A DNA stretch of 6,741 nucleotides from Pelotomaculum sp. UBA5255 (GCA_002408725.1 DHTR01000017.1:11513-18253), one strand, 5' to 3'. Shown: positions 1 through 5,316, counted from the first letter of the stretch. Numbers and translations: made by a program. The notes: generated by a model from the letters alone, not told the origin.

Positions 1-24
1 TGGCCGAAATTCATCCATTTTATT

Positions 25-243
25 TTACCGTTTACAACTTGAGGCCAATACTCCAAAGGCGGCCAGTGTCAGAGAGAGTCCGAATACGAATGATAAGGAC
101 CAAAAAAAGCTCTGCAGCCTGGTGGCTTCGCGGGCGCCCCCAACAAATCCTACCACCAGAGCGGCAGTAAACCATTAGTCCATCGGCAAACGCCGCCGCG
201 CACTCCGAATCCCCTTGGCTAAAGAGTTCAAGACGATGACCAT
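25..243 (-). pseudogene. Decayed CcdA/DsbD-like transmembrane protein fragment
   Basis: Read on the minus strand from an ATG at 243, the frame gives NSLAKGIRSA...LPM, an in-frame TAA at 177-175, then about 49 open codons to a TAA at 27-25. The open part contains VVGFVGGA, a short basic stretch, and FVFGLSLTLAAFGVLAS. This is the pattern of the first two membrane helices of CcdA/DsbD-type proteins, which pass electrons across the membrane to thioredoxin-like or cytochrome c maturation partners. The expected Ser-Pro-Cys motif just before LPM is absent (Arg-Arg-Arg instead). The ATG has no ribosome binding site, and only about 70 codons of the usual roughly 220 remain. I therefore call it a relic, broken at several points. 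A longer uninterrupted frame in the same place (256-32) gives an unrecognisable protein and looks like a shadow. Identification rests on motif memory only, so confidence is moderate. Confidence 0.45.
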
Positions 244-249
244 AGCTTA

Positions 250-279
250 TTGACATTTATTTATACATAGCCGTATAAT
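250..279 (+). promoter_or_regulatory. Sigma-A promoter of the PadR-permease operon
   Basis: A perfect TTGACA (-35, 250-255) and a perfect TATAAT (-10, 274-279) are separated by 18 bp. Transcription should start near 286, about 36 bases before the PadR start. A fully consensus promoter implies strong expression unless repressed, which fits the inverted repeats that overlap it. It points away from the ccdA-like relic. Confidence 0.8.
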
Positions 280-284
280 GTATA
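262..284. promoter_or_regulatory. Inverted repeat over the -10 box, probable PadR operator
   Basis: TATACAT (262-268) and ATGTATA (278-284) form perfect 7-bp arms with a 9-bp spacer, and the right arm runs through the -10 hexamer. PadR-family regulators commonly bind ATGT/ACAT-type dyads with a spacer of about 8 to 10 bp near their own promoters. The position would block RNA polymerase, consistent with autorepression by the PadR protein encoded directly downstream. That the PadR protein is the binder is an inference. Confidence 0.55.
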
Positions 285-305
285 TATGATCGATGCATAT
301 CATAT
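284..305. promoter_or_regulatory. Second inverted repeat at the transcription start
   Basis: ATATGAT (284-290) and ATCATAT (299-305) form perfect 7-bp arms with an 8-bp spacer, directly abutting the first inverted repeat and covering the expected transcription start. It may be a second regulator site or a short hairpin in the 5' leader. The AT-rich composition raises the chance of coincidence. Confidence 0.35.
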
Positions 306-321
306 CTATATGTAAGGAGAG

Positions 322-672
322 GTGGGAGTCAAAATAAAATACCAATCCCAAGAATACTGGGCTAGCTTAATTAAAATGAGTCTTTCCCGTTTTTTCATTC
401 TACATGTACTTCACCGGCAATCGCTGCATGGTTACGAGATCACCAAACAGGTGGCTGCGCTCACAAATGGTTGCTGCGCTCCTACGGAAGGCAGTCTTTA
501 CCCGGTATTAAAGGAATTTACGGATGCCGGGCTCTTAAGTTTAGTTACCAAGGTTGTTTCCGGTCGTGAACGCAAGGTATATACCCTGACCCCCTTGGGG
601 GAGGAGGCCTGGCAGGTGGCTGCACAAGCCTGGGGCGAAGTGGCCGCTTATATCTTAAGGGCTGTACGCTAG
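322..672 (+). CDS. PadR-family transcriptional regulator with vicinal cysteines
   Basis: A 116-residue winged-helix regulator. The PadR hallmark is clear: HGYEI at residues 36-40, GSLYPVLKEF at 57-66 (recognition helix region), and the wing GRERKVYTLTPLGEEAW at 81-97. It lacks a long C-terminal dimerisation domain, as in the short PadR subfamily. Residues 51-52 are Cys-Cys (NGCCAPTEG), just before the recognition helix, which could bind a metalloid or sense thiol oxidation; this is an inference. The GTG at 322 lies only 2 nt after the AAGGAG at 314-319, which is unusually close. The next in-frame ATG (376, residue 19) begins where many PadR proteins start (MSLSRFFIL) but has no visible ribosome binding site, so the start is uncertain. 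It is first in an operon with the permease 52 bp downstream and probably controls the promoter at 250-279. Confidence 0.88.
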   Translation: MGVKIKYQSQEYWASLIKMSLSRFFILHVLHRQSLHGYEITKQVAALTNGCCAPTEGSLYPVLKEFTDAGLLSLVTKVVSGRERKVYTLTPLGEEAWQVAAQAWGEVAAYILRAVR

Positions 673-710
673 AAAATAGTTTAATTGAGCACAAATATTT
701 TATATAAGTC

Positions 711-727
711 GGAGGGATTGTTTTTTG
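711..727 (+). promoter_or_regulatory. Ribosome binding site deciding the TTG start of the permease
   Basis: GGAGG at 711-715 lies 9 nt before the TTG at 725-727. No ATG or GTG in the same frame lies nearby at a usable distance, and the protein from this TTG begins where the family's first amphipathic segment is expected. TTG is therefore the best start. Confidence 0.7.
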
Positions 728-1657
728 TTTGAAGTGAATAACTTAGCGTCCGCCGGGAAATTTTTCCTTATTATTTCAGGTGAGTTGCTGGCCTTATTTA
801 TTGGTGTTTCTTTCCTGGTTGCCCTGCTTCAGGAGTTTGTTTCTGAAGAAACGTTGCGTAATGTATTAGGCAAGCCCCGTAAATGGTTGGGCAATATCCT
901 GGGTGCCGCTCTGGGGGCGCTAACACCCTTTTGTTCCTGTTCCACGATCCCGATTATGGTCGGACTGCTCAACGTTGGTGCTCCTTTTGGCGCCACCATG
1001 TCATTCCTGATTTCTTCACCATTACTTAACCCCGTTATCCTCGCGTTGTTTTTAACAATGCTGGGTTGGAAGATTACGCTGATTTATGGTGTACTAACCT
1101 TTATCTGCGCCGTACTAATTGGCGCCTTGTGGGAGCGGCTTGGCCTGGCCGTCGATTATAAGCAGGTCCAATTGGAGAGCGCCTGCTGTTGTGACTGTGA
1201 GACCTCCATACCCGTTGCCAGGCTGGTCACGAAGAATGAAAAGGTAAGGCATGCCGGCGCCCAGACATGGGTTTTGTTTCGTCAGGTTGTGCCTTACCTG
1301 ATTTTAGGCGCCGGTATCGGGGCGTTTATCTATGGCTTCATTCCCGAAGAATTTATCATCCGGGTAGCCGGCCCGGGCAACTCCTGGGCTATACCGATCG
1401 CCTCAGTCATAGGGATTCCTATGTATATCCGGGTTGAGACCATCATCCCCATTGGTGCGGTCCTGATGGAGAAAGGGATGAGTCTTGGCGCCTTAATGGC
1501 TCTAATCATCGGAGGAGCCGGCGCCAGCATACCGGAAGTAACATTACTTGCTTCAGTCTTCAAGCCCAGACTCGTAGCCGCTTTTGTGATCACCATTCTG
1601 GTAGTGGCCACAGTGTCCGGATTTATTTTCCAGGCGTTCCAGTTAAGCTTCATTTAA
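725..1657 (+). CDS. ArsP/YraQ-type permease (UPF0718, PF03773)
   Basis: A 310-residue integral membrane protein with about eight hydrophobic segments (roughly 15-38, 55-82, 87-112, 115-137, 185-206, 221-245, 253-279, 284-306). The family signature TPFCSCSTIP is at 67-76, followed by GAPFGATMSFLISSPLLNP. The second half-repeat has YIRVETIIPIGAVL (234-247) and GGAGASIPE (263-271). Characterised ArsP members export trivalent organoarsenicals; most other members have no proven substrate. The central cytoplasmic loop carries ACCCDCE (153-159), four cysteines within five residues, which looks like a soft-metal or metalloid binding site (inference). It is downstream of a PadR regulator and 64 bp upstream of a microprotein that also carries CCCD. 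Length and motifs appear intact. Family assignment is firm; the substrate is not known. Confidence 0.9.
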   Translation: MFEVNNLASAGKFFLIISGELLALFIGVSFLVALLQEFVSEETLRNVLGKPRKWLGNILGAALGALTPFCSCSTIPIMVGLLNVGAPFGATMSFLISSPLLNPVILALFLTMLGWKITLIYGVLTFICAVLIGALWERLGLAVDYKQVQLESACCCDCETSIPVARLVTKNEKVRHAGAQTWVLFRQVVPYLILGAGIGAFIYGFIPEEFIIRVAGPGNSWAIPIASVIGIPMYIRVETIIPIGAVLMEKGMSLGALMALIIGGAGASIPEVTLLASVFKPRLVAAFVITILVVATVSGFIFQAFQLSFI

Positions 1658-1721
1658 TACAAAGTAAAGTTTTGATAAAGTTGATTTTAGGGATAAATAT
1701 TAAGAGAGGGAGGTGCTATCT

Positions 1722-1865
1722 ATGGACGAAAAGAAAAAAGAAGAAAAGACCAAGAAGGGTTTCCTGGAGAAACTGTTTAAACCAAAGGGTGGCTGCTGCT
1801 GTGACGTAAAATTTGTACCTATAAAAGAAAAAGATCAGAAAAATTCTACCCAGGAGAAAAAGTAG
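1722..1865 (+). CDS. 47-residue lysine-rich CCC microprotein
   Basis: The ATG at 1722 follows an excellent ribosome binding site (GGAGGT at 1709-1714, 7 nt spacing), and the frame runs 47 codons to TAG. The protein starts with a highly charged segment (MDEKKKEEKTKK), has a short amphipathic piece GFLEKLFKP (13-21), then GGCCCDVKFVPI (23-34) and a charged tail. It has no signal peptide and no membrane helix. The three consecutive cysteines followed by Asp copy the CCCD found in the loop of the permease encoded 64 bp upstream. I recall similar short GCCC-containing proteins beside such permeases in Clostridia but cannot name a family. A cytosolic metalloid or metal chaperone, or an accessory subunit of the permease, is an inference. 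It is the last gene before a likely terminator, and it is short enough to be missed by gene callers. Confidence 0.75.
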   Translation: MDEKKKEEKTKKGFLEKLFKPKGGCCCDVKFVPIKEKDQKNSTQEKK

Positions 1866-1873
1866 TAATGGCA

Positions 1874-1921
1874 ACATACAAAAATTATTTAGGGACTGAT
1901 CTCCTGTGTGTTTTTTCTTTT
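1874..1921 (+). terminator. Weak candidate terminator of the PadR-permease operon
   Basis: ACATACA (1874-1880) can pair with TGTGTGT (1905-1911, one G-T wobble), followed by TTTTTTCTTTTT (1910-1921 region). The 24-nt loop is long and the stem is AT-rich, so this is a weak intrinsic terminator at best. Its position 9 nt after the microprotein stop is right. Confidence 0.3.
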
Positions 1922-2044
1922 TCCCCATGGTTTAAAGTAAGAGATGATTAATAAAAAGATTAAAAATGCAAAACTGATTGCTATGCCAATAAACAACCAT
2001 CCTCTGCTTATGCTGCCCCAGCGGCATAAATGTCTATTTGTCAT
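1889..2044 (-). CDS. Possible 51-residue single-span membrane peptide
   Basis: On the minus strand an ATG at 2044 opens a 51-codon frame. It has a basic N-terminus with Trp and Cys, a long hydrophobic stretch (WLFIGIAISFAFLIFLLII, about residues 16-34), and then a basic tail (FKPWGKRKN). That is a good single membrane helix with a positively charged end. Against it: there is no ribosome binding site, a stop codon sits just upstream, the DNA is AT-rich (which favours Phe/Ile/Leu by chance), and a likely terminator of the preceding genes ends immediately before the ATG. A TTG at about residue 17, preceded by AGAGGA, is an alternative start but too close. No family is recognised. It may be a third small gene of the regulator/coiled-coil cluster or a chance frame. 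Confidence 0.3.
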   Translation of the reverse strand: MTNRHLCRWGSISRGWLFIGIAISFAFLIFLLIISYFKPWGKRKNTQEISP

Positions 2045-2049
2045 AATTT

Positions 2050-2075
2050 AAAAAGAACCAAGCGATGTTTTGGTT
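2050..2075 (-). terminator. Candidate intrinsic terminator after the coiled-coil gene
   Basis: Read on the minus strand, AACCAA (2075-2070), an 8-nt loop, TTGGTT (2061-2056), then CTTTTT (2055-2050). The 6-bp stem has only two G-C pairs, so it is weak, but the T-run directly abuts the stem and it lies about 30 nt after the stop codon at 2104. Confidence 0.4.
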
Positions 2076-2103
2076 AAAGCGCTCTCTTTGGTGTTTGATG
2101 ACC

Positions 2104-2349
2104 TTAATCAACCTCCCGAAGCATTTTTTCTATGGAAGCTATGCGAACATGTAGATCAGCTAAATCTTTAGCCATCTTTTGCTGTACTGAGGTAGATTCC
2201 TCCGCAAGTTTGCGATATGCCTCGTCCCTGGCGACTTCAGCTTTACTTGTTAATCTGGCCTGCCAGGTCTTTAAAACTTGGCTTGCCAGCACCACAACCA
2301 GTGCCAGGATACCTAGTACAAAGCTCATCCCAGCTATTTCCGTACTCAT
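2104..2349 (-). CDS. Small membrane protein with cytosolic coiled coil
   Basis: An 81-residue protein. Residues about 7-24 (GMSFVLGILALVVVLASQ) form one hydrophobic helix. The rest (about 28-81) is charged, Ala/Glu/Lys-rich and heptad-like, for example AEVARDEAYRKLAEE and DLHVRIASIEKMLREVD, so a dimeric or higher coiled coil on the cytosolic side is likely. It has no cysteine. The ATG (2349) overlaps the TGA of the upstream regulator as ATGA, so translation is probably coupled. The ribosome binding site is a G-run (GGGGGG at 2363-2358) 7 nt before the start. I do not recognise a named family. The tight pairing with a winged-helix regulator suggests a membrane anchor, antagonist or sensor for that regulator, which is an inference. 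Confidence 0.75.
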   Translation of the reverse strand: MSTEIAGMSFVLGILALVVVLASQVLKTWQARLTSKAEVARDEAYRKLAEESTSVQQKMAKDLADLHVRIASIEKMLREVD

Positions 2350-2672
2350 TCACTATCCCCCCTTTTATTGTTAACGTCCGAAGTGGAGCCGCCAACTTTT
2401 TTAACGGTAAGAGTTTTTACCGCTTCAGAGATGCTCTCCGGGCTTAAGTAAAGTGTAAACGCTGCCAACTGGTAATAATTCATTGCTTTTCCATCCTCGG
2501 ATAATTCCATTTTACTCGTCACTAAACCGGCGTTCTCTAAGCGCTTCAAGTGCATGTACAGCAACGGCCGGCTGATCATAACCTCCCGCGCGAGCTGACT
2601 GACATGGATACGCCTGCCTGTTAACAAAGCAATAATTTTTAACCGGTGGGGGTTTGCAAGCGCCTCCAGCAT
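2346..2672 (-). CDS. ArsR-like winged-helix transcriptional regulator
   Basis: A 108-residue reading from ATG 2672 with the ArsR-type pattern ALANPHRLKIIALL (residues 4-17), a helix-turn-helix around HVSQLAREVMISRPLLYMHLKRLENAGLV (23-51), and a wing ending NYYQL (65-69). It contains no cysteine at all, so it cannot use the classical ArsR Cys-x-Cys arsenite site; the signal is unknown. The C-terminal third is polar and probably flexible. The start is doubtful: the frame stays open upstream to a TAG, the family usually has several residues before LLKMLEALANP, and no ribosome binding site precedes ATG 2672. An ATG at 2725 is one base out of frame, and a CTG at 2684 follows a GGAG. It is the first gene of a two-gene operon and probably autoregulates through the palindromes at 2840-2876. 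Confidence 0.82.
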   Translation of the reverse strand: MLEALANPHRLKIIALLTGRRIHVSQLAREVMISRPLLYMHLKRLENAGLVTSKMELSEDGKAMNYYQLAAFTLYLSPESISEAVKTLTVKKVGGSTSDVNNKRGDSE

Positions 2673-2839
2673 TTTGAGCAGGTTGTCTCCGGAAGGCGGC
2701 GCTGGTTTTAAGTTGTTTTTATCATTTATTTCCCAGCCCCCCTTTACATCCTAAGAAATCAAACACTACTGCGATTATTAATAAGCCAATCTCTTAATAT
2801 CATCAGACCTCTTTAAAGGCCAGTGTCATAATTAATTCC

Positions 2840-2849
2840 TACACCTGTA
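2840..2849. promoter_or_regulatory. TACA-CC-TGTA operator box at the transcription start
   Basis: TACACCTGTA is a 4-2-4 palindrome at about +1 of the minus-strand promoter. It lies exactly 20 bp (two helical turns) from the second box TACAGGTGTA (2860-2869), and the two boxes are inverted copies within perfect 11-bp arms (2840-2850 and 2859-2869). TACA-NN-TGTA is also the core recognised by CopY/BlaI-type repressors, but no such gene is in this window. Confidence 0.6.
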
Positions 2850-2852
2850 AAT

Positions 2853-2876
2853 AATATATTACAGGTGTAATATATT
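2853..2876. promoter_or_regulatory. 11-2-11 palindromic operator inside the promoter spacer
   Basis: AATATATTACA (2853-2863), GG, TGTAATATATT (2866-2876) is a perfect 11-2-11 palindrome. ArsR/SmtB-type regulators typically bind 12-2-12 imperfect palindromes, so this is a natural site for the ArsR-like regulator encoded downstream. It fills the space between -35 and -10 of the minus-strand promoter, where binding would block transcription. Confidence 0.7.
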
Positions 2877-2882
2877 TGTCAA
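2853..2882 (-). promoter_or_regulatory. Sigma-A promoter of the ArsR-like/coiled-coil operon
   Basis: On the minus strand, a perfect TTGACA (2882-2877), an 18-bp spacer and TATATT (2858-2853; 5 of 6 to consensus). Transcription should start near 2846, leaving a leader of about 120 nt to the ATG at 2725 or about 170 nt to the ATG at 2672. I see no known riboswitch in this leader. The 2673-3106 stretch between genes holds this leader, the promoter and operators, the repeat at 2900-2987 and the recQ upstream region, in which I find no convincing promoter. Confidence 0.72.
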
Positions 2883-2899
2883 GGTGAGGTCTTAAGAAT

Positions 2900-2987
2900 T
2901 TCACAAGGGACGGTTCTGTTGTGAATCCCAACCAGTTGAGCCTTTTCATGTGCAAAACTTCCGGCTGACCCCTTCAAGAACCGTCCC
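2900..2987. repeat. REP-like nested inverted repeat (GGGACGGTTCT)
   Basis: GGGACGGTTCT (2907-2917) has a perfect inverted copy AGAACCGTCCC (2977-2987), with 59 bp between them. The left copy is itself framed by TTCACAA (2900-2906) and TTGTGAA (2919-2925), so it can sit in the loop of a 7-bp hairpin. The 5-GGGACGGTTCT element is familiar to me as a dispersed repeat in Clostridia/Peptococcaceae, often linked with REP-type transposases, but no transposase is seen here. It is intergenic, between the divergent regulator operon and recQ. Confidence 0.6.
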
Positions 2988-3106
2988 CAATGTGGATCCA
3001 GTGTGGAAGGAAGTAGGGAGTTTGCAGAGAACAATAAAAGAGGGCAATTCATTGGCTGCAAAAATGTTGGATGAACACCGACTATTTTTTTTAGGAGAAC
3101 GAAGAG

Positions 3107-5242
3107 ATGCTGCAACGGGCACGGGCTATTTTAAAAGAAAACTATGGTTACTCCTCCTTTAAAAAAGGGCAGGAGCAGATTATTGACAGCATCCTGCAAG
3201 GCAGGGACACCCTGGGGATCATGCCCACGGGCGGCGGCAAGTCCGCCTGTTACCAGATCCCGGCGTTGCTGTTTTCCGGACTGACCCTGGTTTTCTCGCC
3301 TCTGATCTCCCTGATGAAGGATCAGGTGGATGCTCTGGACAGCCTGGGGATACCTGGCGCCTTCATCAACAGCAGTTTGCGCTTTGATGAGGTGGAGGAA
3401 CGGATCAACCGGGCCGTCAGAGGCCAATTCAAACTGCTTTACGTGGCGCCCGAGCGGCTGGAATCAGCCCAGTTTCTGAACAGTATCCGCGCTTTGCCGA
3501 TTTCTTTGCTGGCGGTGGATGAAGCCCACTGTGTCTCCCAGTGGGGACATGACTTCCGGCCCAGCTACCGGGCAATTGAGCCATTTATTAAGGATTTGCC
3601 GCATCGGCCGGTGGTGGCGGCCTTTACAGCGACTGCCACAGCCGAGGTGCGCGAGGATATCGTCAAGATGCTCGGTTTAAGGGAGCCGAAGCGGGTCGTG
3701 ACGGGGTTCAACCGGGAGAACCTGTCTTTTTCGGTGCTCCGGGGCGAAAACAAGAGGGAGTTTTTACTGGCGTATCTGGCGCACAGGAAGGAACAAGCCG
3801 GGATCATTTACGCGGCAACCCGGAAAGAAGTGGACAATATCTTTGAGTTCCTGTGTAAGAAGGGATACGCGGCTGGGAAATACCACGCCGGACTGAGTGA
3901 CGGGGAAAGAACCGATAGTCAGGACCAGTTTCTTTACGATGACATCCGGATTATGGTCGCGACGAACGCCTTTGGTATGGGCATCGATAAATCCAACGTC
4001 CGCTTTGTCATTCATTACAACCTTCCCAAAAATATGGAAGCTTACTATCAGGAGGCCGGCCGCGCCGGGCGGGACGACGAGCCCGGGGAATGTGTTTTGC
4101 TTTTTGGACCGCAGGATACCCAGATTCAAAAATTCTTGATTGAACAGACGCTGTTTGATCCGGAAAGAAAAGTAAACGAGTATAGAAAGTTGCAGGCGAT
4201 GGTGGACTATTGCCACACCCCCCATTGCTTGAGAAAATATATTCTCCAGTATTTCGGGGAGGAGAATATCCCGGATGTATGTGGAAACTGCGGCAACTGT
4301 AATGACAACAGCGAATTGGCAGATAAAACGATTGATGCCCAGATGATCTTTTCCTGCATCCTGCGCATGCGGGAAAGGTTCGGCATCTCCCTGGTAGCAG
4401 ATGTCTTAAAGGGTTCGCAGAACAAAAAAGTGTTGCAATACGGGTTCAATAAATTGTCCACTTACGGGTTGATGAAAGGCCGCACCTCAAAGCAAATCAG
4501 CGATTTGGCCAATATCCTGATTGCCGAAGGGTACATCCAACTTTCGGAAGGCCGGTATCCTGTGGCCGGGTTGGGCTCGCGCGCCTATGCCGTGCTGAAA
4601 GGACAGGAGCAAGTTTTTCTCAAGGTGCGGAAAAAAGAGTCGGCTGCCGCCGTGGACGACTCTCTCTTTGAGAAACTGCGCGGACTCCGCAAGGAAATTG
4701 CGCAAAGGAACAACATACCCCCATACATTGTTTTCGCGGACAGCACCCTGCGGGAAATGTCACGCCAGCTCCCGGCGGATCAGCACGCTATGCTTGCCGT
4801 CAAGGGAGTGGGGCAAAGGAAGTTTGAACAGTACGGCGGCCTGTTTTTGGAGCTGATCCGGGAGTATGCGGCCGCCAACGGAATTACCCTTCAACCAGGG
4901 AAGCCGGCCGGGGAGAAGGCCCGGGGGCATGAAACACCAAGCCACCTGATGACCCTGAACCTTTACCGGGCCGGTTGTACTCTTCAGGAGATTGCCGGGC
5001 AGAGGAATTTGAGCGAGGTGACCATTCAGGCTCACCTCGTCCGGTGTGGTGCGGAGGGGCACCACATTGATTGGAACGACTTCATCCCACCCCAATATGA
5101 AGCCCTGATTTTGCAGAAGATTGAAGAGGTTGGCGCCCAGAAATTAAAGCCCATCAAGGAAGCGTTGCCAGCCGAGATAGATTACTTTGCCATTAAGGCC
5201 GTGCTGTGCAAAATGGGGTCGGGACAGCTTGGCAACGGCTAA
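3107..5242 (+). CDS. recQ: ATP-dependent DNA helicase RecQ
   Basis: A 711-residue 3'-5' DNA helicase acting in recombination and stalled-fork repair. Helicase motifs are all present: motif 0 (FKKGQEQII, 18-26), Walker A PTGGGKS (40-46), DEAH with the RecQ aromatic loop (VDEAHCVSQWGHDFRPSY, 137-154), FTATAT (173-178), MVATNAFGMGIDK (283-295) and the motif VI YYQEAGRAGRD (313-323). Zinc-binding cysteines are C374, C392, C395 and C398. A winged-helix RQC domain follows (about 405-500), then an HRDC domain (about 515-590). The C-terminal part (about 612-705), with YRAGCTLQEIAGQRNLSEVTI, matches the helix-turn-helix domain (PF14493) seen at the end of many Firmicutes RecQ proteins. ATG 3107 follows AGGAG (3093-3097) by 9 nt. 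The protein appears intact. Confidence 0.97.
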   Translation: MLQRARAILKENYGYSSFKKGQEQIIDSILQGRDTLGIMPTGGGKSACYQIPALLFSGLTLVFSPLISLMKDQVDALDSLGIPGAFINSSLRFDEVEERINRAVRGQFKLLYVAPERLESAQFLNSIRALPISLLAVDEAHCVSQWGHDFRPSYRAIEPFIKDLPHRPVVAAFTATATAEVREDIVKMLGLREPKRVVTGFNRENLSFSVLRGENKREFLLAYLAHRKEQAGIIYAATRKEVDNIFEFLCKKGYAAGKYHAGLSDGERTDSQDQFLYDDIRIMVATNAFGMGIDKSNVRFVIHYNLPKNMEAYYQEAGRAGRDDEPGECVLLFGPQDTQIQKFLIEQTLFDPERKVNEYRKLQAMVDYCHTPHCLRKYILQYFGEENIPDVCGNCGNCNDNSELADKTIDAQMIFSCILRMRERFGISLVADVLKGSQNKKVLQYGFNKLSTYGLMKGRTSKQISDLANILIAEGYIQLSEGRYPVAGLGSRAYAVLKGQEQVFLKVRKKESAAAVDDSLFEKLRGLRKEIAQRNNIPPYIVFADSTLREMSRQLPADQHAMLAVKGVGQRKFEQYGGLFLELIREYAAANGITLQPGKPAGEKARGHETPSHLMTLNLYRAGCTLQEIAGQRNLSEVTIQAHLVRCGAEGHHIDWNDFIPPQYEALILQKIEEVGAQKLKPIKEALPAEIDYFAIKAVLCKMGSGQLGNG

Positions 5243-5292
5243 AGAAAGTTTGCCCGTTGAATCAGAAGGATGCCCGCTTGCTGAATGTTTGA

Positions 5293-5316
5293 ATAGCTGG
5301 ATAGCTGCATGGCTGA
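5293..5316 (+). repeat. Three imperfect tandem 8-mers after recQ
   Basis: ATAGCTGG, ATAGCTGC and ATGGCTGA follow each other directly (5293-5316), in the 144-bp gap between recQ and the DUF3006 gene. The copies differ by one to two bases. This is a small microsatellite-like tract, possibly a replication-slippage product. No convincing intrinsic terminator or promoter is seen in this gap. Confidence 0.5.

Noticed and set aside
1..18. ATG at 18 on the minus strand that could begin a gene running off the left edge
   Set aside because: Only six codons are visible and there is no ribosome binding site, so nothing can be supported.
32..256. 74-codon minus-strand open frame at the left end
   Set aside because: Its translation has no recognisable pattern, and the neighbouring frame carries CcdA-like membrane motifs; treated as a shadow of the relic.
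1330..1653. 107-codon minus-strand frame opposite the permease
   Set aside because: Lies wholly inside a well-supported membrane protein gene, with no ribosome binding site and no recognisable domain.
2750..2846. Possible short leader peptide (14 codons from an ATG near 2805) in the regulator 5' leader
   Set aside because: Ribosome binding site is too close to the ATG and there is no attenuator structure; indistinguishable from chance.
2853..2876. Reading the palindrome as a CRISPR or tRNA-like element
   Set aside because: A single dyad within a promoter, no spacer array and no cloverleaf; an operator explains it.
2879..3162. Open frames over the REP-like repeat on both strands (2879-3115 minus, 2950-3162 plus)
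   Set aside because: They traverse the inverted repeat and the recQ ribosome binding site, and the translations show no domain; chance frames.
3764..4225. 153-codon minus-strand frame inside recQ
   Set aside because: Antisense to the conserved helicase motifs V and VI; a shadow of a strongly coding region.
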